A DNA stretch of 64,000 nt from JANQJA01 sp047947185 (GCA_047947185.1 CP170502.1:1302001-1366000); one strand, 5' to 3'; numbered from the stretch's first letter, positions 15,539 to 25,431 are shown. Translations and numbers: made by a program. Notes: generated from the letters alone by a model not told the origin.

Positions 15539-18500
15539 TTACTGGGTACCTATACGCTGCATGAGGTTGCGGGCGTCGAACTGGTCAAACTTGACCCGAT
15601 ATTTGAGGTATACGCCTTTGGCTGTGTACTCGCTGGCACTGAAATCTTCATCATGGAATCCGGAGAAGTTATAGCCCAGCGACATCCAGACATTGTGTGC
15701 CATGTTGTAGCCAACCGAGACACCAAACGAGGTGTCCGAGGCGCCAGCCGCGTAAGAGTTATACATGCTTGTCTGTACACCCAGGTCCCATTTGTTGTTC
15801 ATATCGTGACGAATCTCCATCCCCAACAGGTCTGTAAACCCGCGATACTCATCGTCATCAAAGTTATCAACCACGTACTTGGCGCCGTACTGGAACGCAA
15901 TCTGGGTATTTTCCTGCCACAGATAGTTGGCATTCAGGTTGTTCACGATCTTCTGCGACACCACACTCGAATCAAGTGAACTGGACGTGTTACGCGACAG
16001 GTCCAGCCGGTTGAACAGGGTCCAGCGGCTGTCAATCGGCCGGAACGCATAACCCAGCCTTACGTCGGTAGTCGTCTGCGCAGAAAACTCGGTGTCATTT
16101 TTCTGGATGTTGATCTGGGCCAGCAACTGTGCCCCCTCATCCAGATCATGAATAACGTCACTTAGCAGGTTTACCTTGTCGCCGGTATCAGCCTTGCGAT
16201 ATTCGACCCGGGTGGACCAGTCCCAGGCGTTACGCTTGTAATTGGAGCCGAACGTCACCGCGGTAAAATCGTCATCCCCGGGGCTTGAGTAGACCGTGGT
16301 CACTTCCAGCTCAGGTGCAGCCCGCGTCTGCTTGATGGTCTGGGACCTGTCAACGCCAAAGTCGAAACTCCAGGCATCGTTATACTCCCAGCGCTGCTTG
16401 AGACCGGCTACCGCCGCCAGCCGCTCGGAATTTTCCTGGTCAGCGCTTTGCTGTACCGAGGTGTTCAGTTCTGCACCGTCCCACAAGCGCGAACTCATGC
16501 CAATGCGGGTCCCCTGGGTATCCAGCTCTTCGCCCCAGGAGAACTCCTGTTCCGCGCTGAGGGTGACCGCGTCATTCAGCTTGTAATCCAGGCCAACACG
16601 CAGGCGCTTGGGGAAGTTGGCTGCTTCACCCTGTCCGCCTATCGGTGCATCGGCACTGGCTGTCAGGTTTGCCCTGCCATCCAGCACCTTGTAACTGCCA
16701 CCCACCAGCACCTGGTTGGACACTGACTCCACACCATCTGCATCACTGACCGCGGATCTGAGCCCGGTATTGATGCTGTACTGGTCGTTGCGCATTTCCA
16801 TGGTCGTCGACACCACGTCCTCGGTTGAACCTGTCCCAAGATTGGTCTGGCGATAGGCCTCACCACGGACTTCCACACCGTCCCTGACCGTATAGGCGCC
16901 CTCAACACCCATCTTGCGGGTACCTGATTCACTGGCATTCTGCTGGCCAAGTCCAAACCCGCCGTCCTGCTCACGGACGTAGGCCCGCGCATCCAGTTCC
17001 GCGTTGCGTCGCGAGATCTCGGCGAGATAAGCCGTACCGCTCGTTTCGCTACCGTCTTCCAGCTTGCTCCCGGTTGTCGCAATCTCTGCACGAAACTCGG
17101 TATCTGCGTCAATCTCAACAGCAACATCAACACCCAGCAGGCCGGTCTCCCGGTTTTCAACCCCTTCACGGATCGCCGTTGCGCCAACCTCAACCCGCTC
17201 GTTGGGCTTGTAGGCAACACGACCGCCCAGGTTCATTCGGTCCCGACCATCTCCTGCCGTTTCATAGTCTGCCACAATAAATACCGGGTTAAATGCCGGG
17301 TCCTGGCTGTAAACCGGTTGTTTGAAGAAGATGGTGCCCGCGTCGTAATCAATGTTGTAATCAACGTAACGACGCATATCAACCGACTCGAGAATTCGCT
17401 CGGACCGGAAACGGTCGCGGGTTTCGAGCCTGATCTTTTCACTGTTGATCAGGATGCCGCCCGCTGACAACCGGTATAAACCGGAGGTGCCATCACCCCG
17501 GATTTCGTCTTTTACAAACGCCTGGTTCGCCTCGCTCGCAAACGCAGAAAACTCGAACCTGTCACCCTCATATTCGGTCTTGAGGCCGGTGAAGTTCCTC
17601 GAGTAAGACGACAACTCATTGACGGTAAGCCCTGTCGTGAAGTCACCGAACAGGGCCGAAAACTGGTGTTTTTCCAGCTTCAGAAAGAGTTTTTCGTTGC
17701 TGGACGCATCGTACTGCAGGGTCGAGCGGTCGCCGTACAACGTGTAATAGGCGCTGGGGTCGATTGCCTGGGACAGGGCGTTTTTCTTTTCTTTGGCGGT
17801 ATCGTAGGCAATCGTCAGGATGTACTCACCCTTGATTTGTCCCTTGGCATAAAACGCAACGCGCCCGTCTGCTGAGAACTCATCATCCAGTCCGGCATCT
17901 GCAAGTCCTTCCATGTTCCCGGAGAGTTTCTGTTGGGCCAGTGAGCCTTCCGCGAGACCGACCATGATCCAGTCACGTTTTTCCGGCGCAACAAACAGCT
18001 CTATTTCCGTATCCTGCTCGTCACCATAGTAAAGGCTTGCATGATAAACACCGCTGCGGCTGACAGGGTTGAATTGCAACAGCCCGTCCGCGTCAACATC
18101 AATGTAGTTGCGATCCCTGATTTCCGCCAGCTCACTCAGGCTAAGCCCCCGGTCCAGCGCAACCAGGGAATCACTCTCAAAAACCAGTTTGTAAGGGCGC
18201 GATATTTTCTCACCGCTGCGGTCACGCAGATCAAGTTGCACCCTGACGGGTGTCCTGCCATCTGCAATATTGCCTTCGCTCTCAACCACCTCCAACCTGA
18301 ACAGTTCACCTACACGCACGTAGGAAATCGTCTCGTCAAACCGTGCATTGCCAAAGCTGTCGACACCCTGAACGGTAATCTGGTGTTCGCCCGGCTCACC
18401 CAGATCAACACCAATATAGCTGTACAGTGTTTTCCCGGTATCGCCGTCTTCCATGGTGAAACCGATTCGATCTTTCGGTACCTCGGTACCATCCACCAGC

Positions 18501-21500
18501 AGTTTTGGCTTCAGCCTGCTGTCAAGATCCAGTTTGATAGCCATGACCCGGGTGCTCACCCGCTCACCTTCGTTCAGGGTAATCAGGCCCTGCCGGTCAG
18601 GGTCACGACTGGCAACTGGTGTTTCACCACTGGCATCCAGCAGGTCCCAGCTACCGATTGCCTGGCTCCTGACTGAGGTTGATACCTTGACGTTCTGACC
18701 AGCCAGTTGCACAAGCGGCAAGCGATTGGGTGGCGTCTTTCCCTTCGGGGTTCCGACCGAGGTAAAACTCAGTCTTGCGGTACTGTCACCGGCGAGTACG
18801 CTGGCCGTGATAGTTCTGTCTTCCGGCAAATCGGGCGCAGCATTAAACAGCAGTTCAACCCGGCGGTTCTGCTGGCGCCCTGCCCGGGTCTCATTGGAGG
18901 CCACCGGATAGCGGTCGGCTGCACCTACCACGGCAATGGCAGGAAAGTCTCCCCGGCTGGCAAGGTAGTCAGCAACTGCCTGGGCACGCGCTTGTGATAG
19001 CGCCGCGTTGTCCGCAAATTCACCGCGATTCTCCGGCGCAATCCGCACGTTGTCAGTGTGCCCCACCACGGTCACTGCTTCCCAGCGTCGGTTACCCAGC
19101 TTTGCAATCAGTCTGTCGAGATCGGCGCGGTCTGCACTGGTGAGCGCCACGCTACGGGTTTCAAATCTCGGCTGCAGGGCAAGCAGCAGGTTATCGGGCG
19201 GCGGCTTCTTTTGACCCGGTTTGGGTTGAATGGCAAACCGGAGTTCTTTGCTGGTAACCACATCACCAATGTTCCAGACGGTGCCAACAATGGACTGGCT
19301 ATGGCTGATGGGGCTGCCGTCAAGTTCTTCGGTCCCCGCGATAACCGTCCAGCCCGCCGGCAGGCGGTAGATTACGCTGGCATCTTCTGCCACCACACGC
19401 CCTTCAGCAGACGCAGTGACCAGCACCCAGACCCGGTCGCCATCAACCGCCAGCGACTGTATCAACTCGATGTCAGAGACCGGCGGCGCCTTTTCCCTGA
19501 CCCTGAAATCGGCACGCCACAGGGTACCACCCTGCAGGTCAACAAACTGCGAATGGGTCGCGCCCGCAAACCGGGCGTTGCTGTTACAGGGTGAGGGTTC
19601 ATAACGCTCCTCCAGCGAGTCGATGTCCAGTTGGACAACATGACTGCCGGGTTCGATACCTTCCATGTGCCACATGCCCTCGTCATCTGTGATGACGTAA
19701 GAGCCGTCTTCCAGGAAAATCCGCACCCCGGGCATACCAGTCACCGGCGCCGGGTCACCCTGTCCTGCCTCATCAGCGCACTGTTCAAGTGTCACCCGGC
19801 CCGTGAGCATGGCTTTTCGACTGAACAGGTCATCCGTCACCACCACCCTCGCGGTTGCGGTGTTGCTCGAGACAATCAGGTCACCCATCACGCTCGCGGT
19901 ATTGACTGCCGGCCCCAGGCCAGCGCCGGCCGTAATTTCGGCAACGTAGCGTACGTCAACAGGCTCAGTGCCAACCGGTGGCAGGTTAATGGTCAGCAGT
20001 GAACCATTGGCGTCAATCGAGGGATCCGGTGCCCGGGCGCCATCAATCCTGAGCGACCCTGACTGGAACCGAAACCCTTTGGGCAGCCTGTCGACGATGG
20101 CGCTGTCTCCCGCCGTGCCGCCGTTTTCGTTGTTTACGGTAATTCGATACTGGATAAAGTCTCCGATCGCTGCCACATCGCGGCTGGCTTCTTTTTGCAG
20201 GAAAACGTTTGCGGACGGCTCGTCAATGGGCACATCAATGTTCAGCGCCGGTCCGACCGGTACTTCAAAAACGTCGCCACGCGAACCATCCACTACCTGG
20301 AAAGGTGCACCATTCAAACCCTGGATGACCAGGTCACTGACAACCGACGGGAACACCAGGTTGGCCGGCAGGTTGGTCACTTCCAGCCGGTAGTTGCCCG
20401 GCGCAACAAATGGAAACCGATATTCACCGTCGGGGAAGTCATACTGGAGCCCCGCGTCATCGGTAACGCTGCCGCCGGTCACCAGGGTGCTGGGAAAGGG
20501 GGCAAACAGCGGACCATCACCAAACACTGCCGCGGGCTCATTGGTATCGGCATTAACCAGCGTAATTGTTGCCCCGTTGATGAGTTCGCCGTTGCGGGTG
20601 CTGAACACCCGACCAAAAGGGTCCACCAGGACAAGGCTTTCGGAGCTGTCGGTGTTGTCAAACGCATCCGTGTAGGTGCTGGTGATCGGCTGGTTTTTCA
20701 CAACCCCCAGCGTACAGCTGCCGGAAGATGATTCTTCTTCCGCCGATTGAATGTAGCCGATAAATTCACCGCTGTTTGGCTCAGTCTCGGTGAGTTCCAG
20801 GAATTCACGGTCGCCGCTGGCGGCAACATCCAGTTGGACGGTGATTGTCTCCCGGACATTGGCATCACGGTTCTGGTCCGCGTCTGTCACCTTGACAAAA
20901 ACCGGCTGGCCTACCTTGATGACATCAGTCCTGATCAGGTTGACCACACCGGGTACTGGCACCAGGACGTTCCTGAGTTCCACTACCTCACGGGTCTGGC
21001 CTGCAACACAAACGGTTTGCTGGACGTTATAGGGTGTGCCCACGGCGGGATTGGGGCTGTACTGAAAAAATTCTGTTTTTGACGGCGAGGGACTGGCAGG
21101 CACTGCTGGCCCAATCCGCGTGACCGGGATATCAATCCTGGGCAGTGCCCCCTGGCTGACGCGAAACGGAAGTCCACGTGACGCATCAGACAGTCGATAA
21201 GCACCGTCGGAAGTAACCGTGAGGGCACGCTCGAGGCTGGCGCCAAGCGACTGCAGCTCACTGTCTGGGCGCTGCGAAAACACATATCTCTGCGTGTTAA
21301 AGATCTCGAGCCGGTACTCCCCGTCAGGAATGGCTGGAAAACGGTATTCACCGGCATCCACGTCATAGACTGCGCCAGACCGATCCCGGGTATCTTCACC
21401 CGACTTTAGCGCTGACGGATAGAGTGAATAGACCGGACCGTCCCCGCGAACGTCCGCCGGCGTTGACGTGGCAACACGCACCAGGGTGAGGATGACACCA

Positions 21501-22870
21501 TTGACCGGTTCCCCGGTCGTGTCATCGAAGACGATACCTACAGGCGCAATATCGGCCAGCCTGGTGCTGATATCCTGCCCGTCAGTGGGATCTGTATAAG
21601 TTGCATTCACCTGGGACCGCGAGCGTACATTGAGGATACAGTCCTCGGGTACACTCACCTGGTTGGTGGTGATGACATACCCCACAAAATAACCGCTATC
21701 CGGGCCTGACTCGAACAGACGCACCGTTTCGGTATCATTGGTCAGGCTCACATTCACGACCACATCAACCGATTCGACCAGGAGGGGATTGTAGTTCTGG
21801 TCCATATCGCTGACACCAATATAGACTGGATCTCCAATGGCATAAGCATCAACAGGATCAACCGACAGATCGCCAAATGGATTCGGACTACGAAAATCCA
21901 GGGAGCGTGACGCAATGGCAAGATCTCCGCCAAACTGACATACGGCAGGCTCAATCGCGTAAGTGTTGCCCGTTGCATCAGGCGCCAACAATTCTATGTT
22001 CGATGGGGTCGGTACAACGGTCCGCACAGTTGTAATCACAGCCGACAACTCGGTCTTTAAACCACCCCTGTCGGTCGCAACAACTGTGACGGGAACCTCG
22101 GTATCAGGCGGCAGCAAGACGCCTTCCGCCAGGGACAACACGCCATCAACCACAACAAAGCGATCATCGCCGGCCACAGTAAAAACGTGCTCATCACCCG
22201 CGTCAGGATCTGAAACGCTGAGTTCGCCAATCACCTGTCCGGGTGAATCGGGCGGTACATATCCACTGCTTAATGTCAGGTCAAACGGCGTCTCGTTGAC
22301 GTCGAACACCTTAACATCGAAAGTCTCCTCGTAAACATTACCGCCGTCATCCGTGACACTGATTCTTACCGGGACTTCAGGCTCGGTCTCATAATCAAGG
22401 GAGACCCCGGCAACCAGCCGCAGTTGATCATCAACGACCTCAAAGCGTGCATCGCTGACTGACCAGACATGGCCGGTAACCTGATCGGGGTCAACCACAA
22501 GCACCGGACCGACAACAGCACCCGGCACATTCTCCAGGACGAAGGCCACTTCACAGCCAGCATCGTCGGCACAGTCAAGGTCAATGTCGGTCGGGGCGTC
22601 ATCACCGTCGGTGAACTCAAGCGTAAAACTGACCCTGGCCTCGATGCCCTCTGGCGCACCGGCGAACGTAAGGCGGGCAAGGTTGGTGTAGATATCACCG
22701 TTCTGTTGCGCGTCTGCTGGCGTCGCAGAAAAGAAAAGGGCCATGGCAACTACCGTTACCATGACCCTTACACGTTTTATGCATCGAACGAGAATATCAG
22801 CACATCCTGCCAAAGTGGCATCGGCGCGGCTTACACCGTTTCTCCTGTACTGATTTCCCGTGATCCACAT
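15539..22870 (-). CDS. Giant outer-membrane protein: duplicated passenger modules, DUF11, OmpA-like domain, large C-terminal beta-barrel
   Basis: Up to 2443 residues. In order: an N-terminal hydrophobic signal (MVTVVAMALFFSATPADA, residues 37-54; the cell may start at 22762 or use the longer 54-residue leader), cadherin-like beta repeats (about 110-290), two related modules of about 270 residues (about 312-583 and 622-885), a DUF11 domain (about 885-1010), a Cna/SdrD-B or carboxypeptidase-regulatory-like domain (about 1020-1080), an OmpA-like peptidoglycan-binding domain with VVGHTDNVRIA and NRRVELLF (about 1235-1345), further beta domains, then from about 1630 to the end repeated amphipathic strands of an unusually large barrel. 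The segment with RRYVDYNIDYDAGTIFF recalls a motif I remember from large surface barrels. Probably anchors or exports the upstream DUF11 proteins; function not known. Confidence 0.82.
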   Translation of the reverse strand: MWITGNQYRRNGVSRADATLAGCADILVRCIKRVRVMVTVVAMALFFSATPADAQQNGDIYTNLARLTFAGAPEGIEARVSFTLEFTDGDDAPTDIDLDCADDAGCEVAFVLENVPGAVVGPVLVVDPDQVTGHVWSVSDARFEVVDDQLRLVAGVSLDYETEPEVPVRISVTDDGGNVYEETFDVKVFDVNETPFDLTLSSGYVPPDSPGQVIGELSVSDPDAGDEHVFTVAGDDRFVVVDGVLSLAEGVLLPPDTEVPVTVVATDRGGLKTELSAVITTVRTVVPTPSNIELLAPDATGNTYAIEPAVCQFGGDLAIASRSLDFRSPNPFGDLSVDPVDAYAIGDPVYIGVSDMDQNYNPLLVESVDVVVNVSLTNDTETVRLFESGPDSGYFVGYVITTNQVSVPEDCILNVRSRSQVNATYTDPTDGQDISTRLADIAPVGIVFDDTTGEPVNGVILTLVRVATSTPADVRGDGPVYSLYPSALKSGEDTRDRSGAVYDVDAGEYRFPAIPDGEYRLEIFNTQRYVFSQRPDSELQSLGASLERALTVTSDGAYRLSDASRGLPFRVSQGALPRIDIPVTRIGPAVPASPSPSKTEFFQYSPNPAVGTPYNVQQTVCVAGQTREVVELRNVLVPVPGVVNLIRTDVIKVGQPVFVKVTDADQNRDANVRETITVQLDVAASGDREFLELTETEPNSGEFIGYIQSAEEESSSGSCTLGVVKNQPITSTYTDAFDNTDSSESLVLVDPFGRVFSTRNGELINGATITLVNADTNEPAAVFGDGPLFAPFPSTLVTGGSVTDDAGLQYDFPDGEYRFPFVAPGNYRLEVTNLPANLVFPSVVSDLVIQGLNGAPFQVVDGSRGDVFEVPVGPALNIDVPIDEPSANVFLQKEASRDVAAIGDFIQYRITVNNENGGTAGDSAIVDRLPKGFRFQSGSLRIDGARAPDPSIDANGSLLTINLPPVGTEPVDVRYVAEITAGAGLGPAVNTASVMGDLIVSSNTATARVVVTDDLFSRKAMLTGRVTLEQCADEAGQGDPAPVTGMPGVRIFLEDGSYVITDDEGMWHMEGIEPGSHVVQLDIDSLEERYEPSPCNSNARFAGATHSQFVDLQGGTLWRADFRVREKAPPVSDIELIQSLAVDGDRVWVLVTASAEGRVVAEDASVIYRLPAGWTVIAGTEELDGSPISHSQSIVGTVWNIGDVVTSKELRFAIQPKPGQKKPPPDNLLLALQPRFETRSVALTSADRADLDRLIAKLGNRRWEAVTVVGHTDNVRIAPENRGEFADNAALSQARAQAVADYLASRGDFPAIAVVGAADRYPVASNETRAGRQQNRRVELLFNAAPDLPEDRTITASVLAGDSTARLSFTSVGTPKGKTPPNRLPLVQLAGQNVKVSTSVRSQAIGSWDLLDASGETPVASRDPDRQGLITLNEGERVSTRVMAIKLDLDSRLKPKLLVDGTEVPKDRIGFTMEDGDTGKTLYSYIGVDLGEPGEHQITVQGVDSFGNARFDETISYVRVGELFRLEVVESEGNIADGRTPVRVQLDLRDRSGEKISRPYKLVFESDSLVALDRGLSLSELAEIRDRNYIDVDADGLLQFNPVSRSGVYHASLYYGDEQDTEIELFVAPEKRDWIMVGLAEGSLAQQKLSGNMEGLADAGLDDEFSADGRVAFYAKGQIKGEYILTIAYDTAKEKKNALSQAIDPSAYYTLYGDRSTLQYDASSNEKLFLKLEKHQFSALFGDFTTGLTVNELSSYSRNFTGLKTEYEGDRFEFSAFASEANQAFVKDEIRGDGTSGLYRLSAGGILINSEKIRLETRDRFRSERILESVDMRRYVDYNIDYDAGTIFFKQPVYSQDPAFNPVFIVADYETAGDGRDRMNLGGRVAYKPNERVEVGATAIREGVENRETGLLGVDVAVEIDADTEFRAEIATTGSKLEDGSETSGTAYLAEISRRNAELDARAYVREQDGGFGLGQQNASESGTRKMGVEGAYTVRDGVEVRGEAYRQTNLGTGSTEDVVSTTMEMRNDQYSINTGLRSAVSDADGVESVSNQVLVGGSYKVLDGRANLTASADAPIGGQGEAANFPKRLRVGLDYKLNDAVTLSAEQEFSWGEELDTQGTRIGMSSRLWDGAELNTSVQQSADQENSERLAAVAGLKQRWEYNDAWSFDFGVDRSQTIKQTRAAPELEVTTVYSSPGDDDFTAVTFGSNYKRNAWDWSTRVEYRKADTGDKVNLLSDVIHDLDEGAQLLAQINIQKNDTEFSAQTTTDVRLGYAFRPIDSRWTLFNRLDLSRNTSSSLDSSVVSQKIVNNLNANYLWQENTQIAFQYGAKYVVDNFDDDEYRGFTDLLGMEIRHDMNNKWDLGVQTSMYNSYAAGASDTSFGVSVGYNMAHNVWMSLGYNFSGFHDEDFSASEYTAKGVYLKYRVKFDQFDARNLMQRIGTQ

Positions 22871-22887
22871 CCAATCATCATCAGGCT

Positions 22888-24069
22888 CTAGTCAACCTGT
22901 ATACGGTAGACGACACGCGCAACGCCGTTGAGGCTGCCAGTGTCTTCCCCACCTGTCAGTGACCCGCTGGTGCCTACAAGCAGACCACCATCGTCAGCAT
23001 CACTTGCCAGCGGGAAATCGTTCGGGTCCGCGGTAACCGTGTCATCACTGACCGCCAGTGTGTTCAGCAGTGTCGTGCCTGACACATAAGACGTGTACTG
23101 CGGCAGTGTGTCGGACAGCACCGCACCCGTTATTGCCGTGCCTGTCGGGTTGTCCATGACAATCAGGTACTCCAGCACACCGCCTGGTTCAGCAGTCACC
23201 CCACCATCAAAATAGTTGTTGGCGCCGCTGCCCGAATCATAACTGACCGCACCGGTACCACCGCTCTCATCACAGAGGCTGATACAACGGACCAGCTTGG
23301 TCATGATGATCTCGACAATATCGATGTCCACATCGTCGGTAAACGTCGTGGCCCCGTTATTCAGCGACGTGGTCACTGTAATGTCTGCAGCAGGCGTTGC
23401 CGATACTGTCTTCGCACCTACATCCGCCACGCTCATCGTAAAGGTTTCCGATTCGAATATGCCTTCGCCAACCGGGAGGCCGCCTGGAATATTGGCCGTA
23501 AACGTAATTGTCGAAGTACCGGAGGCGTTGTCGACAACACTCAACACCGTGTATTCAATGTTGTTGATCACCACCGTATCAGTAGGTGCGAGACCGTTCA
23601 CCTCGCCGTCACTGGTGCCATCTGAAGGCACAGTCACGGTGGGACTACCACCCGGTGAAATCGCCGCCAGCGCCGTTGCACCCAGCTCAATACTGCCAAC
23701 CGAGGGTGTGATGACATAGCCACCGCCCGGTGCCGTGACGTTGTTGGAACCTGTCACTGCACCACTGATCGTGTAGGTGTCGACACCGTTGTTCTGTGCA
23801 TACACCTTGTAACTGATCAGGGCTGACGCGTTCTCAGGCTTGGATTGATCCGGTGGCACCGAAAAGGCCGGGTTGATCCTGACGTCAGCCTTGACGAGGC
23901 TCACCGTGACGGTGACCTCTGCCGTAATGCCGGTTGGATTACCCGAGTACACCAGTTTTGCCTGGTTGATCAGCGCCGTGTTGGCCGGTGTTAATGCCAG
24001 CGCCGCCGGTGCGCCGAACATCAGGCCAAGCGCCACCAGAACCACTGCATGAAGTTTAAAAGATTTCAT
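22888..24069 (-). CDS. Exported DUF11-like surface protein
   Basis: 393 residues with a clear signal peptide (cleavage after APAALA, about residue 25) and GAGG eight bases before the ATG. The mature start (LINQAKLVYSGNPTGITAEVTVTVSL) resembles those of the neighbouring giant protein and the frameshifted gene. The rest is Thr/Val/Gly/Asp-rich beta structure, ending with a DUF11-type module (GGVLEYLIVMDNPTGTAITGAVLSDTLPQ) and RVVYRIQVD. One CISLC pair could form a disulfide. Ends 17 bases before the giant gene, so co-transcribed. Likely a secreted or cell-surface structural protein; no enzyme motif seen. Confidence 0.82.
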   Translation of the reverse strand: MKSFKLHAVVLVALGLMFGAPAALALTPANTALINQAKLVYSGNPTGITAEVTVTVSLVKADVRINPAFSVPPDQSKPENASALISYKVYAQNNGVDTYTISGAVTGSNNVTAPGGGYVITPSVGSIELGATALAAISPGGSPTVTVPSDGTSDGEVNGLAPTDTVVINNIEYTVLSVVDNASGTSTITFTANIPGGLPVGEGIFESETFTMSVADVGAKTVSATPAADITVTTSLNNGATTFTDDVDIDIVEIIMTKLVRCISLCDESGGTGAVSYDSGSGANNYFDGGVTAEPGGVLEYLIVMDNPTGTAITGAVLSDTLPQYTSYVSGTTLLNTLAVSDDTVTADPNDFPLASDADDGGLLVGTSGSLTGGEDTGSLNGVARVVYRIQVD

Positions 24070-24096
24070 TACTACGTCCTCTGAGAATTCTTATGG

Positions 24097-24844
24097 CTAG
24101 TCAATTTGTACAAGGTAACGAACAACCGACACGTTGCCCGCGTCGATAGTCCCGCCAATAGCACCCACCTCATTGGCACCCGCACCGGCGAAGACGGTAA
24201 TTTCATCCGGATCCGGCGTGGTATTCACACCGCCGAAATCCCCGCCCGTGGCCAGCGTATCGTCGACGTTAGCCGCCGAAAGACTGCCTGTTACCGTACA
24301 GGTGCCCGTCGCTGCCGCACTACAGGCACCCGCGCCGTCCGCTGCTGTCGTATTGGGCAGCACCTGGATGGTGGTTGCCTGGTAGGTCGTGAAATTGACA
24401 AAGGGGTCTGTCACAACCACGTTCTGGACGTCGCCACCGTCGTTGTACAGAAGGATGATGTATTCAAGGTCTTCGCCCGGCTGAGCACTCACACCATCTG
24501 CATAGTAGGTTGTACCGCCAACCACAACACAGGAGAAAGCTGCGGCGCCACATGAAGCAGGGTTGCTCGCAAAGGTGTCAAGGTTCCTGACAAACTTGTA
24601 GATCTGCAGATTGGCGGCCAGCACGGTAATCAGCGGAGTCATAGGCAATGGCGGGGATTGCCGGCAGCAGGTTAACCGTCACAATGACAGAATCAGTGGC
24701 TGTCAGGCCCGTTGCTGTCAGGCTGTCGTAAGTGACAGTTACCGTGTTGCGCAGTTGCGCCTGGGACGCGGTCCCGGCGGCAAGCGCCTGGCCGGCAAAT
24801 GCTGCCACCAACAGACCCAGACCAATTCTTACTATACTTCTCAT
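24097..24844 (-). pseudogene. Exported DUF11-like protein, interrupted by a frameshift
   Basis: Two overlapping frames make one protein. The upstream frame (ATG 24844, AGAGG eight bases before it) encodes a signal peptide MRSIVRIGLGLLVAAFAGQALA and the mature start ending VTVNLLPAIPAIAYD; the downstream frame continues LITVLAANLQIYKFVRNL and runs to VVRYLVQID at 24097. Skipping one base around 24625-24650 joins them into about 249 residues, paralogous to the 393-residue neighbour (DLEYIILLYNDGGDVQNVVVTDPF matches its DUF11 module). So this is a one-base insertion or two-base deletion: a true mutation, an assembly error, or less likely programmed shifting. Both parts keep coding character. Confidence 0.72.
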
Positions 24845-24930
24845 GTTGAGCGCCTCTAACCTTAACTTCGTGTGAAACCGCCACACCCAAATGTAACGAC
24901 TGTAAAACTCATTTCAAAAATCGTGCCAGA

Positions 24931-25431
24931 TTACTGAACCAGCACCACAAAACTGACCTCACCGGTTTCGCCGGGCGGAATTTCCTCAATCAACCAGCGA
25001 ATATTGGTGAATCTTTCCGGCGATGCCTTACGTCGGTCTGTGCCGCCGCCAAAGACGGTCACCTCGTAGGTCACCTCCTCTGGCGGGCTGTACGTCTGGC
25101 CGCCGTCTGCTGAAAAGACAATGGTAGAGCCCGTTCCCGATGCGGAATCCGACAGGTAAACCGTCAGGTCCGGAATAGGATTCTCAATCCTCACCTCGGT
25201 TGCAGGCTCGTCACCCATGTTGACGTAGCGCACTGTATAGCGGAGCTTCTGACCGGGTTCGATCTCCTCGGCTTCGACCCAGCGCGTCACTTCCTGACCA
25301 TTTTCTTCAACGACCACTTCTTTCAACACGTTCATGTCGAGTTGAATATTGGGATCGGCCATGGCCACAGAGGGCGTCAGCACGGCCATCAATATCAATT
25401 CCATCAACATCAGTCTTTTCCTGTTCTTCAT
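24931..25431 (-). CDS. Small exported DUF11-like protein
   Basis: 166 residues from the ATG at 25431, which puts a basic KNRKR stretch directly before a hydrophobic signal peptide ending SVAMA; an in-frame ATG at 25473 would add 14 residues. Mature protein is a single DUF11-type beta sandwich (PGQKLRYTVRYVNMGDEPATEVRIENPIPD) ending IPPGETGEVSFVVLVQ. First gene of the minus-strand surface-protein cluster. Function unknown; by analogy with DUF11 proteins it is an extracytoplasmic structural domain. Confidence 0.8.
   Translation of the reverse strand: MKNRKRLMLMELILMAVLTPSVAMADPNIQLDMNVLKEVVVEENGQEVTRWVEAEEIEPGQKLRYTVRYVNMGDEPATEVRIENPIPDLTVYLSDSASGTGSTIVFSADGGQTYSPPEEVTYEVTVFGGGTDRRKASPERFTNIRWLIEEIPPGETGEVSFVVLVQ

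Noticed and set aside
15539..22870. Classical type V autotransporter
   Set aside because: The C-terminal barrel is far larger than an autotransporter unit, an OmpA-like domain lies before it, and there is no beta-helix passenger.
24578..24886. Treating the upstream half of the frameshifted DUF11 gene as a separate small gene
   Set aside because: It ends in non-native sequence after the shift, and the two halves together match a full-length paralogue.
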